Shown: positions 26,683-35,568 of the stretch, piece by piece
Layout: every line of letters begins with the position of its first letter
Numbering within the stretch: position 1 is the stretch's first letter
Origin: Natrinema hispanicum
GTDB taxonomy: Archaea > Halobacteriota > Halobacteria > Halobacteriales > Natrialbaceae
Length of the DNA stretch: 64,000 bases
Direction: 5' to 3'
Assembly (NCBI RefSeq): GCF_004217335.1
Contig: NZ_SHMP01000004.1
Location: 1 to 64,000, forward strand
The notes under the pieces: generated by a model
Told to the model about the DNA's origin: nothing
Seen by the model: only the letters and a program-made list of their open reading frames with translations
The model's database searches: none
Made by a program: the position numbers and the translations under genes

Positions 26683-26833
26683 TGTGTTACATTCCAGGCG
26701 ACACAACCCTTTGAGTATGTCGGTTACAATGCTATGTCAACACTATCCATAGGTGTGCCCCACATCGCTGTCGACGTGTCGGCATGCAGGAGTCGTTGGG
26801 CTGGTGGATCGGTCAACTGGACCCGCTGTACAC

Positions 26834-27256
26834 TCAGTATGGTGGTCGCTGTTGCCGGATGACGCCCGCGAGCTCCTGTTGTTCGTCCGCGAGGAGTTCG
26901 TTGAGGTCGTCGATCGTGATGATGCCCGTCAGAGTGCCGTCCGAGTCCGTCACGGGAAGCCGTCGAACGCCGTGTTCACTCATCAGTTCAGTGGCGTGGT
27001 AGAAGCCCGCTCGATCTTCGATCGTACACAGGTCCTTCGACATCACGTCTTCGGCGACGACCGTGCCCGGATCGGTTCCGGACGCGAGGATTTCCATCAC
27101 CAGATCGCGGTCGGTCACGATTCCGACCGGCGCGTCGTCGTCAGTAATCACGACACAGCCGACGCCCTCGTCTTGCATCGTCGCTGCGAGTTCCTGAATC
27201 GATTCGTCGGGTGCGGCGGTGACAATGTCGCTCCGAGCGAGATTCTGGACTGGCAT
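26834..27256 (-). CDS. CBS-pair domain protein
   Basis: A 140-residue protein made almost entirely of a tandem CBS pair. CBS1 is about residues 1-60 (ELAATMQDEGVGCVVITDDD, then APVGIVTDRDLVMEIL). CBS2 is about 70-125 (ATELMSEHGVRRLPVTDSDG, then TLTGIITIDDLNELLADEQQ). Such Bateman modules bind adenine nucleotides and act as energy or ligand sensors; the partner is not evident here. The ATG at 27256 (MPVQNLARSDIVTAAPDESI) is the natural start. Confidence 0.9.
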   Translation of the reverse strand: MPVQNLARSDIVTAAPDESIQELAATMQDEGVGCVVITDDDAPVGIVTDRDLVMEILASGTDPGTVVAEDVMSKDLCTIEDRAGFYHATELMSEHGVRRLPVTDSDGTLTGIITIDDLNELLADEQQELAGVIRQQRPPY

Positions 27257-27513
27257 GGGTGGCTCACTCGTCGGTCCCACGACCAGTAGCATAATCCCTC
27301 GCAGCTATCAATGTGCCAACCTGATCGACAGTCCTCTCTTCCGGTCGCACACACCACCTCAGATCATGGCTCACCATATCTGGTCTGCAACGGCGTAGCG
27401 ACCAACTGTGCGCTCGAGTACGAGACTCTCAGCTAGTCGCAGCCGGGAAGATCTGACAGGCTGACTGACGGAGCTTTTATTTGGTTGTGTATGGTAGTTT
27501 TGTCGTGGTAAGC

Positions 27514-27648
27514 GTGAAGTCAACTACCTCTAAACAGAAAAACCTGTACGAATGTATGGTCTGCGGAGCGCGAACGAAAGCACGTCATCAAGCCGCCTGT
27601 GCGCACTGTGCGGGAGAGATGCAGAACCTCAGCAATACGCGGGAGTGA
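27514..27648 (+). CDS. Rubrerythrin-like small zinc protein (44 aa)
   Basis: A very short gene. With a GTG start at 27514 (or 27505) it encodes VKSTTSKQKNLYECMVCGAR and then TKARHQAACAHCAGEMQNLS. It has two CxxC knuckles, CMVC (14-17) and CAHC (29-32). This matches the haloarchaeal rubrerythrin-like domain proteins, which bind one zinc or iron in a rubredoxin-type knuckle. The layout YxCxxCG...CxxCxGxMxNL supports real coding. The gene is flanked by AT-rich sequence with possible TATA signals upstream. Confidence 0.7.
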   Translation: MKSTTSKQKNLYECMVCGARTKARHQAACAHCAGEMQNLSNTRE

Positions 27649-27699
27649 ATCGGAGCGATCGCTCGTCGCCCGGTGTGCGACCTGCGGTCCCGCGCTTGT

Positions 27700-27852
27700 T
27701 CACCCAGGAAGCGTTTTCACTGATCGGAGCTCGATGTCACACGTCTCGCGCCTATCCATCAGACTGCCAACGTGTTGCTCCGTCCGGAGCCATTCTTTGA
27801 CGAGCTCGTTGACGTTGTGAACGAGGATAGCGACGGTCACCAGTGTCGTCAT
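27700..27852 (-). CDS. Possible 50-aa hypothetical protein
   Basis: The ATG at 27852 opens MTTLVTVAILVHNVNELVKE then WLRTEQHVGSLMD, with one hydrophobic segment and a charged tail. Its start overlaps (TGATG) the stop of an upstream hydrophobic remnant, which looks like operon coupling. Length and lack of homologues known to me keep this uncertain. Confidence 0.3.
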   Translation of the reverse strand: MTTLVTVAILVHNVNELVKEWLRTEQHVGSLMDRRETCDIELRSVKTLPG

Positions 27853-27963
27853 CAGATTGATCCGAAGCGGGGCGGGCCGCCAATCGACGCACCGAGGATA
27901 CCGCCCGTGATGCCGACGACGGTCAGCGCGACGACCGCCAGCCCGATGACGACGCCCGGTAGC
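27850..27963 (-). pseudogene. 5'-truncated membrane miniprotein remnant
   Basis: The minus-strand frame reads GVVIGLAVVALTVVGITGGI then LGASIGGPPRFGSI and a stop, a good transmembrane helix with a haloarchaeal-like tail. It has no start codon: a stop lies immediately upstream, inside palindromic repeat copy 2. The repeat has apparently replaced its 5' end. Confidence 0.35.
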
Positions 27964-27966
27964 CCG

Positions 27967-28051
27967 TCTCATACGGACTCCTGTCAGTCAGTGCCGGCCG
28001 GCCGCGACCGTCCTGCGGGCCCACCGGGACATCGGGACAGCAGCCCGTCTC
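27967..28051. repeat. Palindromic repeat family A, copy 2
   Basis: About 85 bp running from gtctcatacggactcctgtc to cgggacagcagcccgtctca, with a GC-rich centre. Its right end reaches the stop codon of the minus-strand ORF at 28050, and its left end abuts the truncated membrane remnant. Confidence 0.8.
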
Positions 28052-28469
28052 AGTCGTCGATCTCACGTGTGGTCGCCTGCGAGAGGTACGCCGCCAGGAT
28101 CGCGGTCTGGATCGTCCGCAGATCCGCCGCTTGAATCGTTGCCGCCGCCTGAAAGCGTTCGCGGGCGTTCGCGACCGTCTGTGGCTCGGCAGCGAGATAC
28201 GCGAGGTCGAACGCGTCGGCGTCGACCTCGCGGGCAGTTTCGAAGGCCGCCTCGTCGTAGAGGTCGGCAAATTCAGTGACGAGGTCTGAAACGAGCCTGT
28301 CGGTCGCGTCAGCACCCGGATCACCCTCGGGGATCGTCGACTCCGACGGGTCGAAGTAGCTCTCGTAGTCGACGACGCCGGCCGCTTCGTACAGGTAGTC
28401 GGCGAGCGCGTCGAACACGTCCTGAGAGACGTAGACACCGAACAGCTTGTACCGATCGTCGGCGGTCAT
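28050..28469 (-). CDS. Hypothetical haloarchaeal protein
   Basis: A 139-residue acidic, largely helical protein (KLFGVYVSQDVFDALADYLY near the N-terminus; FQAAATIQAADLRTIQTAIL toward the end). No motif that I recognise, no membrane segment, no cysteines. The two tandem ATG codons at 28472 and 28469 are equivalent starts. Its stop codon is formed at the edge of repeat copy 2, so the last codons may not be ancestral. Confidence 0.6.
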   Translation of the reverse strand: MTADDRYKLFGVYVSQDVFDALADYLYEAAGVVDYESYFDPSESTIPEGDPGADATDRLVSDLVTEFADLYDEAAFETAREVDADAFDLAYLAAEPQTVANARERFQAAATIQAADLRTIQTAILAAYLSQATTREIDD

Positions 28470-28573
28470 CACATCGGGGTTCTGTGCCGAGACCCATCAA
28501 ACGTCGCCTTCGAGACGGCTATCCGTCTCACGCAAGCGCACGCAGAATTGAATAAAATGTCCCGTCGCGCCGC

Positions 28574-28819
28574 TTAGGCCGTCTTCTTGACGTAGTGTTT
28601 GTAGACGTCGCCGTCCTCGACTTGCTCGAGCAGCTCAACGCCGTCCGTGCCAGTCGCCCAGCCGTCGAGGTCGCTCATGCTCCCCGAATCCGTGGCGACT
28701 ACCTCGAGGATCTCGCCGTCGGCGAGGTCGTCGATGGCAGACTTCGTTTGGACAACCGGCATGGGACACGATGCACCTTTCACGTCGAGCGTCTCCGCGA
28801 TCTGGTATTCCGAACTCAT
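28574..28819 (-). CDS. tusA: TusA-family sulfur carrier protein
   Basis: An 81-residue TusA/SirA-fold protein. The CPMP motif (Cys18 in KGASCPMPVVQTKSAIDDLA) is the persulfide-carrying site. ILEVVATDSGSMSDLDGWAT is the family's second conserved block. TusA-like proteins relay sulfur as a cysteine persulfide in thiolation, cofactor synthesis or sulfur oxidation. The ATG at 28819 gives the family length. It is transcribed divergently from a rhodanese-metallohydrolase fusion, which supports a shared sulfur-trafficking role. Confidence 0.9.
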   Translation of the reverse strand: MSSEYQIAETLDVKGASCPMPVVQTKSAIDDLADGEILEVVATDSGSMSDLDGWATGTDGVELLEQVEDGDVYKHYVKKTA

Positions 28820-29047
28820 AGTTTTGTGTGCTCTCTTGGAGCTATTCCACAATATCGACTACGGCTTCAAAAGGTTGTTGATTCTTGTGGAGTATGCAAA
28901 CAACTGCACAAAATACAAACGCGGCAAATAGCTCATACGGACACAGTATTCCAATCTACCCATTGTTTGGCGAGCCAGTATTGTGCGATAGTAGAACGAC
29001 CATGCAAAGCTTTATGTGGAACGGGACAGTACTCGTTGGTGTACACA
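28820..29047. promoter_or_regulatory. AT-rich divergent promoter region, tusA and rhodanese-MBL
   Basis: A 228-bp AT-rich gap. A TATA-like ctttatg near 29008 is placed for a start about 10-15 bases before the ATG at 29048. No obvious TATA box is placed for tusA. A shared regulator of the two sulfur genes is plausible but no clear operator is visible. Confidence 0.4.
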
Positions 29048-30241
29048 ATGGACGACACGGACTTCCCAACCCCAGACGTCGAGGTCGAATCGATCACCCC
29101 CAGCGAACTCAAAGCGAGCATCGATGCGGGCGAGGACGTAACGCTCCTCGACGTACGCGCCAACTCGGAGTACGAGGAGTGGCACATCGACGGCGACAGC
29201 GTCGAGTCGATCAACATCCCCTACTTCGAGTTCCTCGAGGACGAGATCGACGAGGACGTTCTTGCACAGATCCCCGACGACCGTGAAGTGACGGTCCTCT
29301 GTGCGAAGGGTGGCTCGAGCGAGTTCGTCGCAGCCACGCTCAAAGACCGTGGCTACGACGCAAACCAGCTCGAAGACGGGATGAACGGCTGGGCGCGCAT
29401 CTACGAGCGCGTCGAGGTCTCGGAGTACGACGGCGCGGGCACGCTCTACCAGTACCAGCGTCCCTCCTCGGGCTGTCTGGGCTACCTCGTCGTCGACGGC
29501 GGCGAGGCCGCGGTCATCGATCCACTGCGCGCGTTCACGGATCGCTACCTCAACGACGCTGAGGAACTCGGCGTCGACCTGCAGTACGCGATCGACACGC
29601 ACATCCACGCCGACCACATCTCCGGCGTGCGTGCACTCGACGCCGTCGGCGTCGAAGGCGTCATCCCTGACGCGTCGGTCCAGCGTGGCGTCACCTACGC
29701 CGACGAGATGACCCTCGCCGAGGACGGCGACGAGTTCGAAGTCGGCGACGCGACGATCGAGACGGTCTACACGCCCGGGCACACCTCCGGCATGACCTCG
29801 TACCTGGTCGACGACTCGCTGCTGGCGACCGGTGACGGCCTGTTCATCGAAAGCGTCGCCCGTCCCGACCTCGAGGAAGGCGACGACGGCGCACCCGAAG
29901 CCGCAGCCCAGCTCTACGAGAGCCTGCAAGAGCGCGTGCTGACGCTACCCGACGACACGCTGATCGGTGGCGCACACTTCAGCGACGCCGCCGAGCCCGC
30001 CGACGATGGCACTTACACCGCTCCGATCGGTCAGCTCGAGGAGGAGATGGACGCGCTCACGATGGACGAAGACGACTTCGTCGAGCTCATCCTCTCGGAC
30101 ATGCCCCCACGGCCGGCTAACTACGAGGACATCATCCCGACGAACCTCGGCCAGCAGGAGGCCGACGACGACGAAGCATTCGAACTCGAGCTCGGCCCGA
30201 ACAACTGTGCCGCCAGCCAGGAATCGCTGGCAGGCGACTAA
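29048..30241 (+). CDS. Rhodanese - metallo-beta-lactamase fusion (persulfide dioxygenase-like)
   Basis: A 397-residue two-domain protein. Residues 15-125 form a rhodanese domain with the sulfur-accepting Cys85 in VLCAKGGSSEF. Residues 130-340 are a metallo-beta-lactamase fold with HIHADH (185-190), TPGHTSGM and LLATGDGLF. Similar fusions occur among ETHE1-type persulfide dioxygenases and related glyoxalase II-like enzymes; in those the MBL domain binds one Fe. The usual order is MBL-rhodanese, whereas here the rhodanese is first. The C-terminus is acidic. Divergent from tusA. Exact substrate unproven. Confidence 0.85.
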   Translation: MDDTDFPTPDVEVESITPSELKASIDAGEDVTLLDVRANSEYEEWHIDGDSVESINIPYFEFLEDEIDEDVLAQIPDDREVTVLCAKGGSSEFVAATLKDRGYDANQLEDGMNGWARIYERVEVSEYDGAGTLYQYQRPSSGCLGYLVVDGGEAAVIDPLRAFTDRYLNDAEELGVDLQYAIDTHIHADHISGVRALDAVGVEGVIPDASVQRGVTYADEMTLAEDGDEFEVGDATIETVYTPGHTSGMTSYLVDDSLLATGDGLFIESVARPDLEEGDDGAPEAAAQLYESLQERVLTLPDDTLIGGAHFSDAAEPADDGTYTAPIGQLEEEMDALTMDEDDFVELILSDMPPRPANYEDIIPTNLGQQEADDDEAFELELGPNNCAASQESLAGD

Positions 30242-30542
30242 GCGGAGCCGATCGATACCGGTTCGCCCGATCACCTCTCGGATCGTCCGTGGCGACTCAT
30301 CCCATGCGCTCGAGTTAGACGGCTGTGTGACAGCAGCCGGTGACTCGATCTTTCCTGATTCCCGGATCCTCGTTTCGCGTTTCGACTTCTCGTATTCGTG
30401 GCTCTACGTGCCAGATTTCTATGTCACAATCTCGACATTAGCCCTGAAATGCTCGAGCACCGGACCGTCAGCCCATCGTTTACGACATAGCCGTTCCCAC
30501 TCCGGGGTACGACTATAGGGATCGCGCTGGAATACCGTGGCG
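30242..30542. other. Intergenic region, nothing recognised
   Basis: About 300 bp between the rhodanese-MBL gene and the P-type ATPase. A tataggg-like sequence near 30514 is the only promoter candidate for the ATPase. No gene or repeat is seen. Confidence 0.4.
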
Positions 30543-33110
30543 ATGGCTGACCCGCCACACGAGCAGCCGTGGTCACGGGTTCTCGAGGACCTCGAGTCGA
30601 ACCCCAACGGACTGACGAGCGACGAGGTGCGCCGGCGACGGGAGGAGTACGGTGCGAACGATATCATCGAAGGCGGCGGGCGGACGCCGGTCGACATTTT
30701 TATCGCTCAGTTCGACAGCGTCCTGATCTGGGTGCTGATCGTCGCGGCCGTGCTCTCGGTCTGGGCGGACCACACTGTCGACGCAGTTCTGATCGGCATT
30801 ATCGTCATCGCAAACGGGATCTTCGGCTTCGTCCAGGACTACCGCGCCGAGCGAAGCCTCGAGTCGCTGCGCGAGATGGCCGCGCCGACGGCTACCGTCC
30901 GCCGAGACGGCGAGGTCGTCGAGATCGATGCCCAGGAGATCGTCCCCGGCGATATCGTCGTCTTGCGAGGCGGCGACGTCGTCCCCGCCGACGGTCGGTT
31001 GCTCGAGGAGACCGACCTTCAGGTCGACGAGGCGGCGCTGACCGGCGAGAGTGTCCCGGTCTCGAAGTCAACCGCACCGGTCGAGTCGGAGACGCCGATC
31101 GCAGAGCGGACGAGTGTGGTCTATAAGGGGACGAACGTCACCCGCGGCAAGGGTGTGGCCGTCATTACCGAGACTGGGATGGAGACGGCGGTCGGTGCGA
31201 TTGCCCGCGAACTCGCCATGACTGAGGAGACGCAGACGCCGTTACAGACCGAGCTCGACCAGCTGGGTCGCATGCTCGGCGGTGGCGTTCTCGTCCTTTC
31301 TGCACTGGTTGCCCCGCTGTTGCTCCTACGCGGGACTGCTGCGATCCAGGCCGCGCTTACGGCCGTCTCGCTGGCTGTCGCCGCCATTCCAGAGGGGTTG
31401 CCGGCAGTGGTCACGCTTGCGCTCGCGCTCGGCGTCCGGCGGATGTCCGACGAGAACGCACTCGTCCGTCGACTTCCGGCGGTGGAGGCGCTGGGCGCTG
31501 TCGACGTCGTCTGTACGGACAAGACCGGGACGCTCACGAAGGGACAGATGACCGTCAGCAGACTCTGGGTCAACGACATGGTCCTCGATCTCGACGGCAA
31601 GACAGGGGACACGCAACGCGCTGACCGTGAAGATCTGCTCTTACAAATTGGTGCACTCTGTAACGACGCGACGCTCGAGAGTGGTGATCCGACCGAGCAG
31701 GCCTTACTCGAGGCGGCAGACCGTCGGGGGATCGATCTCGAGGACCTGCGGGACGAGTATCCCCGGAGTGGTGAGGTGCCGTTCTCCTCGGATCGAAAGT
31801 GGATGGGGACGGTCCACGACGACGTCGGCTACGTCAAAGGTGCGCCGGAGGTCGTCGTCGACCACTGCGACCGAATTCTGACCGCCGACGGGCCGGTGGC
31901 GCTGACCGACGACAGTCGCGACCGGATTGAGACGACGGTTCGCGAGTTCGGCGACGACGCGCTGCGTGTGCTGGCGATGGCCTACTGTGAGGAGCCAACT
32001 GGTCCCGACGACCTCGCTGACGGACTGACGTTCGTCGGACTCGCTGGCATGATCGATCCACCTCGAGAGGAAGTCGCCGATGCGATCGCAGCGACGGAAC
32101 ACGCCGGCATCGACGTGAAGATGGTGACCGGGGATAACGTCCGCACGGCCGGTGCGATCGCCAGCGGACTCGGGATCGGCGCTGAAGTGCTCACGGGACG
32201 GGAGATCGAACGGATGGACGACGAGGGGCTGCGCGAGCGCGTCGAGGCCGTCGATGTCTTCGCGCGCACGTCGCCAGAACACAAGGTACGCATCCTGCAG
32301 GCGCTGCAAGACCGAGGTCACAACGTGGCGATGACCGGCGACGGCGTCAACGACGCGCCGGCGCTGAAAAACGCCGACATCGGCGTCGCGATGGGAATCC
32401 GCGGGACGGACGTCGCTAGACAGGCCTCGGATATGGTCTTGCTCGACGACAACTACGCGACGATCGAGCGTGCGATCGAGCGCGGGCGAACGATCTTCGA
32501 TAACATCTGGAAGTTCGTTGCCTACCTTCTCAGTGCGAACATCGGCGAGGTGGCGCTCGTCTTCATCGCATCGCTGTACGGCTATCTCATCCTGCCTGCA
32601 GTGCAGTTGCTATGGATCAACCTGGTGACCGACGGGTTGCCGGCGCTGGCACTCGGTTCGGATCCGAAAAGTGAGGACGTGATGGACCGATCGCCACGCG
32701 ACCGCGAGCAGGGGATCATCGGTCGCGCGATGCTCGTCATGATCGGCGGAATGGGTGCCGTGACCACGATCGTCCTCCTCGCACTCATGTTCTACACTCT
32801 CGAGGGAGCATCCGCCGTCACCCCACGCACGATGACGCTTGTCTTCACCGGCTTCGTCTTCCTCGAACTCATCGGGCTCTACGTTATCCGGTGGCTGCGC
32901 GAGACGCCGGTGCTATCGAACAACTGGCTCACGGCGTCCGTCGCGGTCTCGATCCTGCTGCACCTCTCGGTGTTGTATACCCCGCTTTCCCAGTATTTCG
33001 GGACGGTGCCACTCGACATGGCCGACTGGGGCCTCATCGCCGTCGTCCTCGCTGTTTGTCTGCCAGGATATCTCGGGGTTGCCGTCTTCGTCAGGCGCAT
33101 GCAGGACTGA
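30543..33110 (+). CDS. P2A-type cation-transporting ATPase (Ca2+-like)
   Basis: An 855-residue P-type ATPase that exports a cation at the cost of ATP. Motifs in order: LTGES (actuator), PEGLPAVVT in the fourth membrane helix, phosphorylation site CTDKTGTLTKG (Asp near 326), VKGAPEVVV (nucleotide domain), MTGDGVNDAPALKNADIGVA, and NLVTDGLPALALG in helix 6. The helix 4 and 6 residues are those of SERCA/PMR1-type calcium pumps, so Ca2+ (or Mn2+) is the likely substrate. Ten membrane segments are expected. ATG at 30543 is preferred over the GTG two codons earlier. Confidence 0.92.
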   Translation: MADPPHEQPWSRVLEDLESNPNGLTSDEVRRRREEYGANDIIEGGGRTPVDIFIAQFDSVLIWVLIVAAVLSVWADHTVDAVLIGIIVIANGIFGFVQDYRAERSLESLREMAAPTATVRRDGEVVEIDAQEIVPGDIVVLRGGDVVPADGRLLEETDLQVDEAALTGESVPVSKSTAPVESETPIAERTSVVYKGTNVTRGKGVAVITETGMETAVGAIARELAMTEETQTPLQTELDQLGRMLGGGVLVLSALVAPLLLLRGTAAIQAALTAVSLAVAAIPEGLPAVVTLALALGVRRMSDENALVRRLPAVEALGAVDVVCTDKTGTLTKGQMTVSRLWVNDMVLDLDGKTGDTQRADREDLLLQIGALCNDATLESGDPTEQALLEAADRRGIDLEDLRDEYPRSGEVPFSSDRKWMGTVHDDVGYVKGAPEVVVDHCDRILTADGPVALTDDSRDRIETTVREFGDDALRVLAMAYCEEPTGPDDLADGLTFVGLAGMIDPPREEVADAIAATEHAGIDVKMVTGDNVRTAGAIASGLGIGAEVLTGREIERMDDEGLRERVEAVDVFARTSPEHKVRILQALQDRGHNVAMTGDGVNDAPALKNADIGVAMGIRGTDVARQASDMVLLDDNYATIERAIERGRTIFDNIWKFVAYLLSANIGEVALVFIASLYGYLILPAVQLLWINLVTDGLPALALGSDPKSEDVMDRSPRDREQGIIGRAMLVMIGGMGAVTTIVLLALMFYTLEGASAVTPRTMTLVFTGFVFLELIGLYVIRWLRETPVLSNNWLTASVAVSILLHLSVLYTPLSQYFGTVPLDMADWGLIAVVLAVCLPGYLGVAVFVRRMQD

Positions 33111-33293
33111 GCACGGTTTAGAGCGGCTGGCCGACCACTGCTGTCCGGAGCACAGCGCCGTGACACGCGAGTCGCGATTCGAATCACGTCGTTCGGATAT
33201 CGGCCGTCGACCTCGAGCGGCTCGTCCTCGAGACGGTCGTTCGCCAGCCATTGGTATCCATTAGCTATACCGATGGGTGCTGTAGTGTCGAAT

Positions 33294-33938
33294 ATGGACA
33301 ATCCCTTTCGCCGAGACACCGACGAAACGGATCGACTCATTGCGCTGAGCGATGGTGTGATCGCGATCGCGATCACGCTGTTAGTGCTCGAAATCACGGT
33401 CCCGACCGTCCCGGCGGGGAGTTCACTGTCGATCCTTCCTGAGCTCGTCATCGAGCAGTGGGACGAGTTCGTCGGCTACGCGCTGAGTTTTCTGGTTATC
33501 GGGCTCTACTGGATGCTTCACCGTCACGTCTTCGTCCACATCGAACAGCACGATCGAGGGCTTCTCTGGCTCAATCTCCTATTTTTGCTGATGGTCGCGT
33601 TCGTTCCGTACGGGACGAGTCTGTTCACCACCTATCCGAATCAGTTCGGGATCTCAGTTTATGCGGGCGTGTTGGCACTGACTGGGTTCAGTCTCGCGCT
33701 CCTGTGGAACTACGCGTCACGGCAGGATCTCTTGGAGGAGGGGCTCACGTCTCGGATCGTGCTCGTTCAGGAAGCTCGGTTTTTCGCCTCACCACTGGTG
33801 TTCATCCTCTCGATCGCTGTTGCGGCAGTCGATCCGACACTGGCCGTTCTCACCTGGGGGCTCCTGGTTCCGATAAACGCCGTCTTACAGTCACGGCTCG
33901 TCGATAGTCTAGAGCAGGCATCGCAACGGCCCCTGTGA
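33294..33938 (+). CDS. TMEM175-family (DUF1211) K+ channel-like protein
   Basis: A 214-residue six-helix membrane protein. The family signature is at the N-terminus: DRLIALSDGVIAIAITLLVL, a variant of the RxxxFSDG motif of TMEM175/DUF1211 channels, which conduct K+ (or H+). Further helices are clear, for example YALSFLVIGLYWMLHRHVF. An in-frame ATG at 33273 would add seven residues; both are possible. It stands alone between the P-type ATPase and a DUF389 gene. Confidence 0.85.
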   Translation: MDNPFRRDTDETDRLIALSDGVIAIAITLLVLEITVPTVPAGSSLSILPELVIEQWDEFVGYALSFLVIGLYWMLHRHVFVHIEQHDRGLLWLNLLFLLMVAFVPYGTSLFTTYPNQFGISVYAGVLALTGFSLALLWNYASRQDLLEEGLTSRIVLVQEARFFASPLVFILSIAVAAVDPTLAVLTWGLLVPINAVLQSRLVDSLEQASQRPL

Positions 33939-34128
33939 GTGTTCATCACTGGGTTTGGGACACTTGACGGCCGAGGTGTGTCCGGATCGGCGACTGGCAA
34001 ACAAGGGCGAGAGTTTCTTGTACTGAAAGCGACTACGGAACGATTTCTACGCGTCGCTCTGCTCGCTCGCGGTCGGGGGTTGTGTTATCGCGCTTCTGTT
34101 TTATACGTGCGTTCGGCGTATCGTCCCT

Positions 34129-35568
34129 ATGCGGCTCGTGCAGGTGTTGATCCCGGAGGGGAACCGCGATTCGGTCGTGGCGGCATTGGACGAACAGGAA
34201 CTCGACTACGCTATCTTCGAGGAGACGGGCCGCGGCGAGTTCGAAGCGATGGTGCAGTTCCCGGTGCCGCCGACTGGCGTCGAGCCCGTGCTCGATGACC
34301 TGCGTGCCGCTGGCGTCAGCGAGAGCGCGTACACCATCGTGTTACCGACCGAGACCGTCGTCTCGACGCGAATACAGGCGCTGCAGGCGCTCTATCCCGG
34401 GGACCGTCTCTCGCGTGATGAGTTGAAGGCGAACGCAGAGAGTCTCGCACCTGAGCTCTCGACGTATTTCGCGTTCATCGTGCTCAGTACTGTCATCGCC
34501 ACGGGAGGGCTGTTACTTGACTCCTCGGCAACGATCATCGGCGCGATGGTCGTCGCACCGCTGATGGGACCGGCGATCACCGCAAGCGCCGGCAGCGTGC
34601 TGGCGGATCGCGAGCTGACGACACGGGGCATCACGCTGCAGGTCACCGGTCTTCTGCTTGCGATCGCCGTCGCCGCCGCGCTCGGGGTACTCCTCAAGGG
34701 AACGGTGATTGTCCCACCCGGAACCGACATCCGGACGATCCCGCAGGTCGCAGAGCGAACGAGTCCTGACTTCCTCTCGCTGTTTATTGCGTTCGGCTCG
34801 GGAATCGCCGGCGCGATCAGCGTCTCGCGTGGCTCCGGGTCGACGCTTGTGGGCGTCGCAATCGCGGTCGCGCTTATCCCACCTGCGGCGACGGCAGGGC
34901 TCGGCATCGCGTGGGAATACGCCGGCGTGGCCGCGAGCGCCTCGGTGCTGGTGTTGGTCAATCTCCTGGCAATCAACCTCTCTGCGCTGGCAATCTTCTG
35001 GCTCAGTGGGTATCGGCCCGAGCTGACCGACCAGCATGGAACTGTGCGTGCGTCGGTGCTCAGGCGCGGTGCGGTGCTCGTCATCGCGCTCGTCGGGCTG
35101 TCGGTCGTGCTTGGGCTGGTCACGCTCGCCGCCTACCAGACGACGACGTTCGAGCAGCAGGCGACCGCTGAAACGGAACAGTTCTTCGACGAGCCCGAAC
35201 TCTCGGAATACGAACTCGAGAGCGTGGAAGTCGACTACAATACCCAGGACCTCCTCCTCGGACACGATCCAACCGTCACGGTCATCGCCGGACGGCCGAC
35301 TGTCGAATCCGTTCCGCCGGATCTCGCGGATCGTCTCGATCGCCGCCTCGAGGAGCGGTCCGGAGAGGACGTCGCCGTTCGGATCGGATTCATTATCGGT
35401 CAGGAGTCCGACCCGATTCCGCCGACGACCGGGACCTCGACGAGTGCGGTGGCGACTAGTACGCCCCATGCGGAGTGGCCGCTCGTATCGGTCGGTCCAG
35501 ACGTGTCGGGCGGAGCCACAAAAACGGTTGGCGACCGATTCACGCCGCAGTGGCCGTTTCGTCGCTGA
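34129..35568 (+). CDS. TIGR00341 / DUF389 family membrane protein
   Basis: A 479-residue protein. The N-terminal soluble region (1-95) starts MRLVQVLIPEGNRDSVVAAL. About eight transmembrane helices follow (100-350), including STYFAFIVLSTVIATGGLLL, DSSATIIGAMVVAPLMGPAI and IAVALIPPAATAGLGIAWEY, which are diagnostic for DUF389/TIGR00341. The C-terminal 130 residues are soluble. Function is not established. The last 29 bases overlap, tail to tail, the HdeD-like gene, and the C-terminal 40 residues or so are Ser/Thr/Pro-rich. Confidence 0.88.
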   Translation: MRLVQVLIPEGNRDSVVAALDEQELDYAIFEETGRGEFEAMVQFPVPPTGVEPVLDDLRAAGVSESAYTIVLPTETVVSTRIQALQALYPGDRLSRDELKANAESLAPELSTYFAFIVLSTVIATGGLLLDSSATIIGAMVVAPLMGPAITASAGSVLADRELTTRGITLQVTGLLLAIAVAAALGVLLKGTVIVPPGTDIRTIPQVAERTSPDFLSLFIAFGSGIAGAISVSRGSGSTLVGVAIAVALIPPAATAGLGIAWEYAGVAASASVLVLVNLLAINLSALAIFWLSGYRPELTDQHGTVRASVLRRGAVLVIALVGLSVVLGLVTLAAYQTTTFEQQATAETEQFFDEPELSEYELESVEVDYNTQDLLLGHDPTVTVIAGRPTVESVPPDLADRLDRRLEERSGEDVAVRIGFIIGQESDPIPPTTGTSTSAVATSTPHAEWPLVSVGPDVSGGATKTVGDRFTPQWPFRR

